A DNA stretch of 64,000 nucleotides from Ignelater luminosus (lineage: Eukaryota; Arthropoda; Insecta; Coleoptera; Elateridae): the NCBI GenBank assembly GCA_011009095.1, contig VTPC01000427.1, positions 347,485 to 411,484 on the forward strand. The letters are read 5' to 3'. Both the position numbers and the translations under genes were made by a program. This document shows, one piece after another, positions 1 to 11,860 of the stretch (positions within the stretch are counted from its first letter, which is position 1; every line of letters begins with the position of its first letter). The notes under the pieces were generated by a model. The model was not told where the DNA came from. It did no database searches and saw nothing but the letters and a program-made list of their open reading frames with translations.

Positions 1-320
1 GCGGCGCTCTTTCCACTTGGTGGTGGTGCGCCGACGCCGCCGGGAAATCTATTTCAGTGATGGCCCTCCTCTCGATTTTGATGGACATCCGAACGGCCGC
101 GCCCTCGTTACCGACAACAAATCGGGCCTTTATCTCCGGACCATGGATTTAAATGAGTCGCTTATGCGCCCGTTTAGCTTCTTCGTTGCTTTCTTTAATA
201 GACATCACATCCGCTGCTCTTTCGATAGTATCCCTTTCGCCCAACGTGTAGAAAAATCCACATTATTTCCAATTCTGATGACAACGCGACTCGAATCTCA
301 ACCGGCGATCGCTTTTTAAT
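1..320. other. GC-richer island, candidate regulatory sequence
   Basis: CpG-containing block with a 100-codon open frame (17-319) that has no family resemblance. It contrasts with the AT-rich DNA after it. An upstream exon end cannot be excluded but no donor with sensible coding was seen. Confidence 0.3.
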
Positions 321-1434
321 TTGTCTAGAGATATCTTCGCCGTTGTAAATAGAGCAATATATTCAGCTACTGCTAAAGAAACGGCCAACAAAAGCTGAAA
401 TTTGTAGACATGCTTTGCTTTCATTTGATTCAATCTGTGCCATAAATATGAACGTATAGAGACGTCGTACAGCCAAGTTATGGCATCGAGCCGTATACAT
501 TCAACACTTTTTATCACCGTGTGATGGAAAGAATCTCGAATGCGGCCATAATACCTGACTCGGATTCCACGGAAATTTGCTTTTTGTTCCCCTTCTTGCT
601 CTTCCTTCGTTGTCACTTTTAGGTCAGATGATTCTTAAATTCAAAATGACCCCCAAAAACATTTTACTTTCTTCTTTACCAAACTTATTTGTATATAATA
701 CTGCCAGATGTATGTATGAGCGAAACGGAGTGCATTATTTTAAAACTGGGTGGTCCATGAATAAAAATGATTTGTAGATACGTTTTTGGCTTTTAAAAAA
801 TTCTGGACGGATCCCGCTTTGTACACTGTTAATAAATACTACTTGCTAGAACATTTTCTCGCATATTATTTTTTTGAATAGTCAATTGTCTTATTGTCAA
901 AAGAATCATAAAATTATAATTTATTTCCTTGGAAGAATTTTATTTTTTATTACTACTGATAGCACCTTAGTTAGTACACAATTTGTTAATAATTCATGAC
1001 ACAAATAATTTTTACTAAAATAAAAGTTAAGTAAATCGACGTCTTCTAATTTTCTTATATATTTGCCACTAGAAATACCACACACGAAGATCTATCTGGG
1101 GCTTGAATTATGATGATACCATAATATTCAAGTGGTAATAAAAATGTCATATAATCTGAGTCTGCTGCCTCCCTATAACAGAGCCACTGTTTATGGAATT
1201 AGAATTTAGAAATAAGTATAGATGGTGCTATTGTATATCATTGTATAAATTCATTAAAAGCATCAAACTACTTTCCAAGAAGATAATAAATCAGCGCAAA
1301 TTAATAATATTGCGGTGGCATCACAACATAAATTACAGTAATCGCCACTTTGAGTTTTTAATTCAATTTTGATTCTGCATTCATCATTATTGATATCACG
1401 TACTATACTGATAAGTGTGCTGGATGCAGATGGA

Positions 1435-1710
1435 AAACGGGAGGAGAGTGAATGCGATTCACAGCGGATGGGCGGACAGGCTTATAAATACGCACAAACC
1501 CAGTTAATAATTAATATTATCTATGCTCAGTTCGAGGTCCATTATCGGTTGTACATAAAATCTCAATTTGACGTGCGGCCGCAAGAATCGTTGACCAGAG
1601 GAGAGTGCGTGAGTGCGCCAGAGTCTGAAGAGCTGCGAGGCTGCGATAGCGTATCAGAACAGAATAAATCAATTCCGCGGCGAGCCTTCAACCCGATAAA
1701 TCTATAATTT
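1435..1710. other. GC-richer island, candidate regulatory sequence
   Basis: Higher GC than its surroundings, with gcggccgc and several CG dinucleotides. A TATAAATA at 1485 is not followed at the right distance by a good initiator, so a promoter is not supported. No coding resemblance. Confidence 0.3.
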
Positions 1711-3469
1711 CATGCAGGTTAGGCATGTCTTGTTTTTGTTTTCAATCGAGTTACATTACTGGAATAAATGGTGAGAGCATGGACATGGAAGGGATTTTAT
1801 ATTTGAACACGCTTTCTATAAGATTTCTTCATCTCGCTTTATTAACTTGAAGTATACCCTTATAAGTGATCATATCTTTTTGTTTATAAAAAGCACCGAA
1901 ACAAAATCATGTTGTCCACACCTTTCAAAAATTGACTTCTTCGATGAGACGTTAGCAAAAATATAAAATTAATGATAGACTTGTCCGCATCTTGTTATAT
2001 TTATTATTTATGTTTGTATGATTTACATACTAATTTGTCGTTTTTGAATAATTTAAATTGGTCGCTATTAAATGAGATCAATAAATGATTATCTTGTTTT
2101 TATTGAACTCAATATACTCACATAGTTACAACCGACCTCGACCGTATTTATGAAGAATTGAATTAAATACTTCCGTTATGCGTTAGGGCATTGGGTCAGG
2201 TTACGTTTAATCTATTGTAAGTGTTACATATCTATTATTGAAGCGTTATGGAAAAATTGAAATTGGAAAGAATAACATCAAAAGCTAGTTGTGGGTTTGG
2301 GTTTATCTCCTAGAGGTTTGTGTTATTCCCTTAAAATTCAATGGCTTATCAGCACTGATTCTGATTAAATTTCTGTCGTTTTCTATATCAACAGAATTGC
2401 ATCCAAATAAAAATTGAAAACTTTTAGTAACCAAAGGAAATGTCGTGGAAGGTGAACCATTAGGAACAATGAGGATATGTCTTGCCTAGTCATGTCATGT
2501 TTCCAAGAATTTCTAACTGTCCAAGTCTGCAACAATCGATGGAGATCCATACTATGAGAACATTCAAGAGTGCATTAATCTCAATTATGACATTCTTCAC
2601 TATTTTGAATCCTGAGACGTTCATTTGGATATCACTGGGATAAAATAGATTGTGGAAGGTTTAAGCGAAACTTATAGTTTAAGAGTAAGATTTGAGATTG
2701 AAGAACTTAAGTAAATAAAACATTAGGTGGGTGTAAGGCAGAATAAGTCATAATCGTTTGGCAAAACGAAGCATTCAAGAAAATATTTTGAACACCCAAA
2801 CCTCCAAATAGAAAGGTATCCAGGGTAGTCTTAAACTGATTGTATAAAGCTTATTCTATGAAATAATTATACTGTGTATTACTGAATTTCTCCTTTTGGT
2901 AAACTTTCTGCTAATAAAAGGTATATGAAGAGAAAAATAAGTCCATCCACCAAAGACTAAGACAAATCAACTGCAACTTCTACATCAAAGGTTTTCCCTT
3001 CTCTTGCTACTCTTTAGGTTCTTTAATTCATTCATCAGAAATCAATTTTTTTCTCTTGAGAAATAAAAAATTACTACAACAAAACTTGTTTCGTGGAATT
3101 CAAACATTAATTTTTTAATTAGGAGTTATACTTTGACAAAAAATACAATTTCATCTAAAAATAGAGCATAATAAAATAGCTGATAAAACTTTTAATTGAA
3201 TATGTGCTCATAATTACACAACTATGGATACATATATCAATTCTTGTTAGCTAATTGATCGACCCACAACATTAATTGTTCTTTTTTGTTTTCTTTAGAG
3301 AATTGCAAATGTTAGATCCGCTGATAAAAGGAAATGAGATAGGAGGCGATACATTTGTTTAAAAAACTAATTTTCTGACATACCTACAAAGCTTTTTAAA
3401 ATTAAAATCTGCAACTATTTCAAATTCCAACCCTCTTTTAAGGCAATAGCAATTTGACTTGAGTAGCAG

Positions 3470-3960
3470 ATTACAGGCCGCTGATAATAAACGAATGCGA
3501 CCTCGGTTGGACTATACTAATTGATACATCCGCTGCGTTAACAACGGGTGTCAAGTCTGGCATGAATCTGGATCATGATGTGTCTTGATTTACGGCGCGA
3601 GGAGCGGTTGTTGTATCGACGCGGTCGTCCTCGTAAACGGCGGGTGTAAAATTTGAAATATAACTCCGGGTGACACCGTATATAACACGGGACAGCGGCC
3701 TGCCGGGTCGGGAGGGGCGCTCTTGATTTACGTACTAGACATGTTGGTGTAGGTCGGGACCGCAGCAGTTGAACTTGGCCCGCAATATCGCGGCGTGTGT
3801 GTATGTGTAAACAGAGAAAAGACTTTCCGATGATGGGCCTCCGTCGTCGCCAACACGACTACAGGAAAGGACGACACTCTTTCGAACACGCTTCTCAGAC
3901 ACTGCTCTGCAATTAACGAGAATCGCTGGTAAAAACGCGACCATAATTAATTGGAGTCAC
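3470..3960. promoter_or_regulatory. GC-richer island with two identical TCTTGATTTACG motifs
   Basis: About 490 bases of CpG-containing sequence in an AT-rich intron. TCTTGATTTACG occurs at 3583-3594 and again at 3721-3732. TGATTTACG is the form of composite Exd-Hox site preferred by posterior Hox proteins. TGATTAATCG, another Exd-Hox form, lies just outside at 4009-4018. An enhancer under Hox/Exd control is a reasonable guess but rests only on motifs. Confidence 0.35.
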
Positions 3961-6900
3961 TTGTGCCAATTAGCGATGCGCCACGAGAATAATGTCAGTA
4001 AATAGATGTGATTAATCGTACCACTCTTAAATCATCATGCAGATCTGTTTCGTTATATTAACACTATGATATCAGCATATGTCATTCTTTTATCCAACAT
4101 TTTAATTTAAATGCCTTTCAGGGACGTCTTTGTAGAACCTTTATAAATAAGATGATCATAACAGGATAATTTTTGGACACAATGAAGTCACAAATTAATG
4201 AACGGAAATTCAGATTTATATATGGTATATACATTTTGTATTTATCCTAATGATATTTGCTTTTTTACTTCTCGTTTAGACAACTGCAGCAACAACAACT
4301 CAGACTTATAAGGAATTTCTTCGAATCTAATTTTTTTCTTTGAATTAATACTTGAAGACATCGCCATCTATATTAGGAAAACCAGCTCGATTTTAAATTT
4401 TGCTAAATGTTGTTGCTTTAGATCTAACTTCATTAAAATATCAAAATAAATGTTTTTTTTGTTCAAACTTGTTCTTAGCAATTTTTACCAGACGTTTTTC
4501 AGGAAAGATCAATACTGGAAAGAGTCATGCTTTGATGCTAACGCTCAAGCTTAGTTTTACCCCGGAAAATTGAAACTTTTGAAATGAGTATTATTGGGCA
4601 TAAAATTGAACCTTCTCTAATTAGTATTGGTGTTTTTAGCATATTAACCTTTTCCCATTTAATTTTCGATTTTAGGGATGCCCTTTTTTGCAACCAACGT
4701 ATTTGCTACAGCATATAGTTAATCAGCTCTTTTCATCTGTAACGGAATAAAGTTCTTCTTCAGTAGCGATGCTTGTCCTTGTCTTTCAGGACTTATCTGT
4801 GTTTTGATCTATTTTAGCCAAATCAAAATTAATTCAAAAATGAATGATGAAATGGAATTAGAGGAGTTTATTTATAATACATAGCCATAAAGAAGTGTTC
4901 CTTACCGTGTGAAGCACACAGGAACAGCTTCAGAAATTAATACACCGTGAGGAACATTCAGATTTCTGCGCTCTTTCAACTCGCACCAAGCAGTGCCACA
5001 AAAAGAGTAACACTTACTAAATACTTTTAATCGATAAATCAACACAATTTTGCTTAGTCTAAAGGTATAATTATTGCTATGGAGGATTAAAGCCAAATAC
5101 CTCCATATCTTACAAAACAAGGACAATTTTCTGAAACTAAACAAGTATCCAAAATAGTTTCTCCGAAAACCAAAGTGTCATCACTCATCAGTGATCTTTG
5201 AGTTGATTCTGGACATCAATTGGAATATTTCATTCTTCATAAAACTATCTGAACTCTTGAATTGAAACAATTTTATTGATTGTTTGTTTTACTTCAATGT
5301 TCTGTTCTTTTAAGGAAAGAGTAGTGGGCTACTAATTTTATGGGGCGATTAAAAGACTTATAGAAAGCAAAGATGGCTGAGAAATGCTCGCTACTTAGAC
5401 TTTTCTAAATTTTATACAATGGCTGGAACTTGTACTTGATCGGTTGAAGAACGTAACTTGCTCAACAAGTCCAACCAGTTCAAGAAGCCATACCGACCAG
5501 CAAAGAACAGTTAAAACCATGCATGATCATGATTTTACATTGTTTTACAAGTAACGAAGTACACCTTCTTGATGAATAAAAAAATTACATTAAGATCTTT
5601 TAATTTTGGCCGTAATTACTGCATCGAAATTAGCCAAACTTTGTCTGTCGATAGTAACTGAGCTGAATTGCTATTATTTCATTTTAATCTGAATTATCTA
5701 AGGTAAAATGATAACCGTCGAACCGACAAACGAACAGGTTCAGGAGCAAAATAACAGATTTTATGCTCTGGCCTTATCAAAGCCTTTATCTAAATCCCAT
5801 ACAAAACCTTCATTTGTATTTAGTTAGTCCACATTGAAAACGGACAGAGGGACCATGGAAATGCACCTTGAAAATGCTTTGCAAACAATTGAGAAATATT
5901 GCTGTAGACAAAAGGAACTTACATACAGTTTTACGTGGACTTTATATCGCGGAATTTGTTCTTCAGAACTAGAGAGAAGACACTTAGCTCCTGGTTAACC
6001 ACACTATTCAATGAGCCAGTACGATGGATTGGCAATATATAAGTTGCTGATGTCTAACATGTGTTAATTCTTGCATTATTTACGGAATTCATTTTCCTGC
6101 ATGCAGTTTAAATTTCTTTTTGCTGATTGAATGTGTTCTACCACTCTGCGCTCTTAGACAAACAAAATTTTAGAACAAATACATGATCTGTAAATTTGAA
6201 GGATTTTTCTTTTGAGCCTTTTTAAAAGTTATAATGTTTTCCCAAATTTAGAAATAGCTCTTCTATTTTCTATATCTGAAGAATGAAAACAACATGTATG
6301 GCTAAGCCTTTGCATTGTTTGTGATACTAAAAAATGATTCTTACTCAAACCAGGTAAAATCAAGCAAAATCGGAAAATCCACATTTACACTCGATAGAAA
6401 TCTTCAAGGAAAAAACAATGTACAAATAAATGCATAATGAAGATCTAATAGTTTTGGAAATTTCATGAAAATTCTAAGAATTCTGAATCTCACCCCTACA
6501 TTTTTGTTATTGTGCCTCTGATTTCTTCACTACACGATTCTGCTATTCTCCAAAACTATTAGTTAAAAGAAATAGAAGTGGTACAAATTTTGACAATGGT
6601 TTTGTATCATGAACCATCTTCAGTACATATTTGAAAATTCCTTACTTAGTTACTTAACCAACTTTCTGGCATTTACTGTTTACAAATGAAAGTGAGACAG
6701 CTGGCAAATGGTTTTTCTTGTATAGCGAATTAGAATTCAGATCTCTGATGCAAATTTCATTTTATATTATGTTTATGACTTGACAATTTGAAATGTTCAA
6801 CTTATTCTTACCCTTCTAGTAAAGTAAGTGCGTAATCTTTTATTATTTGCACTAATTATAAAGATTAGCCTTTCGAATTAGCAGCAATCAGGATTCTTTA

Positions 6901-7084
6901 ATCTTCCTCTTGCTTAATATTCTGTTACGAAATTGATAAAGTTCTAATGATTTGAACTTAAGTTGTGAAAATCGTAAAGGTAATCACCGTTACCGTCTAG
7001 AAGTTTGAAAAACCATCTTAAAGCTAATGATATTCGGATTCCGTTTAAAGTTGTAAAAATAATCGTTTCAGGTGTCAACATTCA

Positions 7085-7260
7085 TCAAGTGTTGCAGTAA
7101 TTACCGACCGGCGATGTGCGAATGCGTCTCGGATCGCAGGAGCGCCGCAGCGCTCAGTTCCTATTGGCCAAACCTCGCCCTCTCAGACGCGAATCTGCTG
7201 CCGATGCTATTCGTAAATCAAAATCGCAAGCGAAACCACCCTTTTTAATGTCGTCTCTTA
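7085..7260. promoter_or_regulatory. GC-richer island, candidate regulatory sequence
   Basis: Contains ggcgatgtgcgaatgcgtct, ggagcgccgcagcgctcag, a CCAAT-type ctattggcc, and CGTAAATCA at 7212-7220, the reverse complement of the TGATTTACG motif found twice in the 3470-3960 island. No coding resemblance. Confidence 0.35.
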
Positions 7261-7335
7261 ATGAGAAATGCTACAGGCATGACCATTAATTATATTTTGT
7301 TTTATTTCGTGCCTGCTGTACACGTACTCGAAGAG

Positions 7336-7475
7336 AGTATATAAGTATACTGTGCTAAAAGGTATTATCTCTAGCACGATTCTACCACTATTATATATTA
7401 TAGTAAGTGCTACACGAATCCTAATAAGAACTAATTAGATTCGTGTAACCCTGAAGAGTTTTTCTTTTCAAGGTT
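7336..7475. repeat. Run of four consecutive inverted repeats
   Basis: AGTATA-TAAG-TATACT (7336-7351); near-palindrome ACTATTATATATTATAGT (7387-7404); ACACGAATCCTAAT ... ATTAGATTCGTGT (7412-7446, 13-bp arms with one bulge); and AACCCTGAAGAG ... CTTTTCAAGGTT (7447-7458 with 7464-7475, 10 of 12 paired). The last two abut. They could fold as adjacent hairpins in the hth pre-mRNA. Confidence 0.6.
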
Positions 7476-8159
7476 ACAATATTTATAACGTCACCAAGAC
7501 GGTTTTCATAGGTTTGTTTTCGATCTTTGTGTCACTCTTCCATTATTTTAACATGCTTTGATTGAAAAAAGAATGTAACTACTGTCATTTGTTATTCAAT
7601 TTCGGCAAGAAACCAAATTAAAAGTAAAAATCATTAGCCGAGTTCATCCAAAGATCTGATTGAAATAACGTCAGATTGATTACATCCGCGACAATTTCTA
7701 GAGATTTGTACAAGATTTTTAAATTAAATTTGTGAAACATCAGTCAGATTTAAATCTTGAATATTTGATACATTCTTACTAATTAATACCATCCAAAGTA
7801 TTCTTTCAACGAAAAAACGGGAATAGATTAAATGGGGTGTGCGAATATCATTTCAATATTCTTAAAAGCTACCAAAAGTAATAATAAAACTGATGGTGGC
7901 TTTCTGATTTTATTATGCGAAAAAAAAAGTACGGGAAGGAGATAGGAAGCATCGAAGGCAGGAGTTTTGAAACGACGGTGTAAATGTTACATTTAAATTT
8001 GATAATACACATTTCATCATCGCTCACAGGGATTACGAAACACCCGGGGCGCAACTGGTCGGTAAAGTAATATTCCGGTAGGCGGTAAAAGAAGTTAAAT
8101 TTCATTGTAATGCGGGAACAACTTTTTATTCATAATATAATACTACTTTAAATGTAATT

Positions 8160-8300
8160 TCGACTGGAGGGTTGGCGCCGCCGGCTGATGTGCGTTACTA
8201 TTTTGAACGCCGCCACCGTTTCGTTCCCCTTGATGGCATCTCGGCAGAGTTAGAGAGCATCATCCATCCCATTTCAGCCAAATGTGTTCCCGCACTCCCA
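8160..8300. other. GC-richer island, candidate regulatory sequence
   Basis: Block starting ggcgccgccggctgatg within AT-rich sequence. It has a 68-codon open frame (8172-8378) with no family resemblance. Confidence 0.25.
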
Positions 8301-9559
8301 GCTTGTATAAACAATCACACTTTCCGGACCTTCTATGGCTTTAACACTCAATTCGTTCAAAAAGAAAACTGCGTATAATGTTCATCTGAACACGCATCCG
8401 CTCGACTGGCAAATCTACCCAACGCAAATGACAACAATTCCACCCTTAGAATTGCAGACTGCCTAATAATTTAAAGGGAACATTTTATTACCCATTCGGT
8501 GTTAAGAATGTCTACCTCTAATTGAAAAAGAAACACTTAGATACCTATTTTACTGCTGTTACCAAATCTTCTTACTTAGACTGATTTCCATATTGTACAG
8601 GATGAATCGTAAAAGGCTTTATGATTGTACTTACTTTGCAAAATGTTGAAAAGGAGAGAAAAATAGTCATTGCTGCGTGTACGAACTCTTTTTCCTGTCT
8701 TTAATAAAATCCACTCAATCTCGTTACTGAATGGAAAAAAAATTCTTGAATTGTTCCACATGAAAAAACAACAATACAGTTTGTACTATTATGTGCTGTT
8801 TATATATAACTAAAAGCGCTGCTTATATCTTATTTTGTTTCTCTCTTTGTGTAAGATGTTTATCAGGTTTTAATTTGGCATTGATTCACTTCTGGTTGAA
8901 ATAGAACCTACACCTAATTTCTTATTTTGACCGGTCATCTATTTTACATGATGCCATGTACTGTAAAGTACTATTAGTAATTACCCTGAACAGTTTTATT
9001 TTTATGAATTGGTTTATCACATCGTTCATTTTATTATACCTCCTATACTATTCTGAAGGAATAGAATTTAAATTCCGAATTCAGTCAACATTCCAATCAA
9101 CAACCAGTAATAAAGTAATAGAAATACTGAGCGGAAACCATACATAGCATGACGAGGATAACAACGAAGAAAATGAAGAAATGAGTGGATTATGCACAAG
9201 TGGCATAGTAAACAGCTAGTTCAATGCTCAATTCAATTTTTAGGATGTGGCAAAAAGTGGTAGCGAAAACTGTATAGCTTGTTTAAAACGAAACTAGTTA
9301 AGTTCTACAAACACCAAACCCAGCAGAGAATAGTGTTGTAAATTCCTTTCCGTTCCAATCAAGTAATAATTGAGCATCACTTTCCCTCGAACTAGGTACT
9401 TTATCTGTAACTAAAACAGAGATTTCCTTCTTTACTTACATTGTCATTCAATATCGTGTTTGGCCATTCTCACTACAAATTCCATGTGGGTGTTCTACGC
9501 GGGCCAGACGCTGGGTATTTTGAAGTAGAAGAATTTTGGACTAAAATTGTTTTTCCAAA

Positions 9560-10010
9560 ATCTCTCGACAAAAAAGCTTGCAATCTCTCATTACTACTAC
9601 CAACTGAAACAACAGCGTACCAGCACTCCTTATGTTCAAAGATTCTGTGGTAACGGGAAAAATTTGGAAGATTGGAATTTGGAGAACTTCTATTTATGGT
9701 TTGATTCAGATTGCTACATTGAATGAACCTACTCAACAAGAGCTTCTTTTCCAAATCTTACAAATGTACAAAAGATTGCAAACGAGCTTGCAGTTGTAGA
9801 TCGGCTGGGATTCGTTGCTCAGTACTTTGTGGAAGCTATCGAAGGCGGTCATGTACGAATGTCTATATCGACGCAAATTTGCTCGACTGCAACGAAACAA
9901 TAGATGTAAAACTTAACACTGTTTTTTTTAGAAAATGACTATGATGAAACTGTGAACACCGAACCAACTGAGGCTAATGGTGAAAACACACTGAAGATGT
10001 ACAAATAATA
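9560..10010 (+). pseudogene. Decayed 3' end of a mobile-element gene with a cysteine-rich CXC-type domain
   Basis: The stretch at about 9593-9653 reads LLPTETTAYQHSLCSKILW and then meets a stop. Between 9723 and 9938 an open frame carries a cysteine cluster, YKCTKDCKRACSCRSAGIRC followed by SVLCG, RRRSCTNV and later LLDCNET. Spacing C-x3-C-x3-C-x-C-x6-C-x3-C with a final SCTNV resembles the Tesmin/TSO1-like CXC module found at the C-terminus of multi-copy insect proteins that I take to be mobile-element encoded; those also have a preceding LPPT..A..QH motif, as seen here. An acidic tail (DYDETVNTEPTEANGE, about 9940-9985) follows in another frame. Stops and frame changes show it is dead. The link to a particular element class is inference. 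Confidence 0.6.
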
Positions 10011-10285
10011 TGGCCAACTGTTTTTTTTAGAATTCTCCGTAGAACGTTATGTAATGCCTTTTTGTGTCTCGAATGATAAATGTTCTTTTTAAGAAAAAAG
10101 ACTAGCTAACATATCCGGGTTACAATGGGACAGTATTTTAAGACGATTTTGAAAAACCAAAGCTTTCTTGCAATAGTGACAGTTTTCATTTTGTCTTCAT
10201 AGTTAGTTCTGTATTATACATACATATACACAGATAGGTATATCTTTGCGTCACCTGCGGTTGAGCCCATGTTAGATTAGAATAA

Positions 10286-10308
10286 CATCAAACTTTTACA
10301 GTTTGATG
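10286..10308. repeat. Perfect 9-bp inverted repeat with 5-base loop
   Basis: CATCAAACT, then tttac, then AGTTTGATG. It lies 0.3 kb after the CXC-domain remnant and might be part of that element's 3' region, though nothing ties them together. Confidence 0.6.
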
Positions 10309-11599
10309 ATTAATCAAAAAGAAATTTGTCAGAAACTATGATGGTACTTATTCCTAAAATTGGGCAAACTATTCCTAGACAGTTCAAATAGTATGTGTGG
10401 TACATTTGAACACAAATCAAAACAAAATGAAATATTGCTAATACTACTCTTTAAAACTACGATTGAATAATTTCTTAATATTAGTCGTGAAGAAATGTGT
10501 AGCCAAGTCGTCAATTGTTATTTTTTCTTCATCTCTTCTCTTGTAGAAGTATTGAGAAGGTTCAAAAAAATATAGTCTGAGGTATTCAAGTGAGCACCGT
10601 ATGGCGGATGAATCTTACTTGAGATTTCTCGGAGCTTCTTCAGTCAAAGTAATGATGCAAAGTCAAACCATATCTCACAAAGAGAAACAGTTGGAATATT
10701 ACCATGATACTTAGACCTTTTTGACTCTGCTACACGTAATAGGTAGATGTATCCAAGACTCGCAATAGATTGTAACAGATTCATTAAATTGCCTTTTTGT
10801 TTTTAGGACGTATACTATTGTATACTAAAAGTATTTTCATTTTTATTAATTTTAAAGTCAATCTTCTAAGCCAGTTCACATTATGCAAAAAACTCCATTT
10901 AATTGAAAGCTAACCTTGATACAATTTTAATATAAATTCTCTAGACTAAGCATGCACTTCTTGATTTATGGCTGTAGTGTTGAAAGCACCACAAAGAATA
11001 ATTAATAAAATAAATAAATTACATGTAAATGGAAGACCTTACAAGGAATTTCCTGCAAAAAAGGAACACGCTCTACTTATAAAATGTATACATACTTCCG
11101 CTCCTTTTCGTGATATTTTTTTATAATAGTAATTTGCCGCTTTTTTTTTCTACTCTAAAGCCATTCATACACTTAGGTTTTCATTAAATTAAGATTTAAT
11201 ACTTTATATATACTTTTTTCCTCTATTCACCTTGTCCTTCCATCTTGATCTTTGTGGGTTACATGCATGTATATTAAATTATACGTTTCATATATTATTA
11301 TCATTTATGTTAAATTATATCAAGAATATGTCTTACATAAAAGCTTTATTATGTTTTTCTAACATATAATTTGTTATAAAAAAGTCTTAATTGATATTAA
11401 AAAGGAAGTAAGTGTAAGTGTTTTTTTTTTCTCTACTAGATACTATTATCATCCAGGATTTTAAATTACGTAATTGAAAAGCAATAAAACCAAAACATTA
11501 TTTAAAACGGGGGATCTTAAATCATAGAATGTTTTTGCTCTTATAATATATTGTGAGGGTGTATATATAGTAGAACAAGCCGTGCAAGAACGTATAACG

Positions 11600-11860
11600 T
11601 AACATAAACCCTCTTGCTGCTGCTATTGACTCGTAGCAGAAGCCGTCATCTGTTTACCATCGATTACCGGTCGCCTCCACTAATGCTGTCACTCTCTCTG
11701 TTGTACACATATTTCTCCAGGCTGCATGCTAAAACCAACCCCTGCATCCTGCACTGTTTTAATCGATATCCCAAAACCAAAACTTTGTTCATTACTAACG
11801 AACCGGCAACGAAAATATTATTGTCGTTTCAGCAGCCCCTTATTAGGGATTTTGCCGACT
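11600..11860. other. Moderately GC-richer island
   Basis: Pyrimidine-rich block with cttgctgctgctattgac, ATCGAT twice and two overlapping open frames (11614-11865 and 11726-11917) that resemble no family. Possible regulatory sequence. Confidence 0.2.

Noticed and set aside
1485-1530. TATAAATA with a downstream TCAGTT as an alternative promoter
   Set aside because: The spacing of about 44 bases is too long for a TATA-initiator pair, and the nearer CAGTT is too close.
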